Shown here: piece by piece, positions 10,815-11,070 of the stretch
Layout of the letters: each line of letters begins with the position of its first letter
Numbering within the stretch: the stretch's first letter is position 1
Assembly: GCA_022701365.1 (NCBI GenBank)
Contig: JAKUHH010000314.1
Location: forward strand, 1 to 11,070
Direction of reading: 5' to 3'
Length of the DNA: 11,070 nucleotides
DNA from: Mycocentrospora acerina
Taxonomy: Eukaryota > Ascomycota > Dothideomycetes > Pleosporales
Position numbers and translations under genes: made by a program
The notes under the pieces: model-generated
What the model was told of the DNA's origin: nothing
What the model saw: only the letters and a program-made list of their open reading frames with translations
Database searches by the model: none

Positions 10815-10836
10815 AGAATACTTAAGCAAGTATTCT
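10815..10836. repeat. 9-bp perfect hairpin
   Basis: AGAATACTT (10815-10823) and AAGTATTCT (10828-10836) are perfect inverted repeats around a 4-nt AAGC loop. There is no T-run directly after it and no adjacent gene end, so I do not call it a terminator. Confidence 0.6.
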
Positions 10837-10892
10837 ATGTGTAGTATAATATATATAGTGCTAGATCTAGACTTTGCCGACTAGATGCTATN

Positions 10893-11070
10893 CAGTTTCT
10901 TCTTTTTTAAGAGATTAAATGTTACATAAGAAGTCAAATTAAACTAAGATAAATTATTTGTTTAATTAATTTGCTTTAAAAGAAGTAGAGAAAAGTTCTT
11001 CAAATTTAAAGGTAATTATTGTAATGGTCAGGCGCCCTGCCCTTGCTATTGATACTACGCAATAACCCCA
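10893..11070 (+). repeat. 178-bp direct repeat, copy 2
   Basis: This is an exact copy of 10615-10792, preceded immediately by the only ambiguous base of the window (N at 10892), and it runs to the last base shown. The stretch between the copies, N included, is exactly 100 bp. This looks more like an unmerged overlap at an assembly join than a biological duplication, though a 278-bp tandem repeat remains possible. Confidence 0.95.

Overview
The window is AT-rich (roughly two thirds A+T by eye) and has no long intact gene on either strand. Several frames stay readable over hundreds of codons and are broken almost only by TAA and TAG. The breakage has a clear context rule. CAA/CAG survive almost only after a purine, while TAA/TAG mostly follow a pyrimidine. 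TGG and CCA are scarce and CTAG is very common. This fits a directional C-to-T change in pyrimidine-C-A (YCA to YTA, read on both strands), like repeat-induced point mutation (RIP). With a NACHT/SesA-like N-terminal segment joined to ankyrin repeats, it points to an AT-rich, repeat-derived compartment of a filamentous fungus, probably Pezizomycotina. The species cannot be named from the sequence.

Layout. 1-2184: AT-rich sequence with one broken minus-strand gene of unknown function (about 449-1798). 2185-8415: a candidate mobile element of about 6.2 kb bounded by long, diverged inverted repeats. Each end carries the same compound pattern in mirror order: a palindrome, a GTCGCA-type tandem array, then an 11-bp array of GTCGTGAGCCA. 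Inside lie three decayed genes: an unknown plus-strand gene (about 2593-4650), a convergent minus-strand gene with a NACHT/SesA-like N-terminus and ankyrin repeats (4795-6279), and a divergent plus-strand Ser/Thr/Lys-rich gene (about 6834-7979). The last two appear to share a 550-bp spacer. 8416-10614: AT-rich sequence with a low-complexity plus-strand gene remnant (about 8588-9440) and a GC-richer hairpin-bearing patch near 10258-10420. 10615-11070: an exact 178-bp direct repeat with a single N just before the second copy, which looks like an assembly join.

If the inverted repeats do bound one unit, it is a large DNA-transposon-like element, possibly carrying an NLR/STAND-type self-recognition gene as cargo, later silenced by hypermutation. 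The transposase is not identified. The large plus-strand gene at 2593-4650 is the best candidate by position only. Gene boundaries are approximate because start and stop codons are themselves targets of the mutation.
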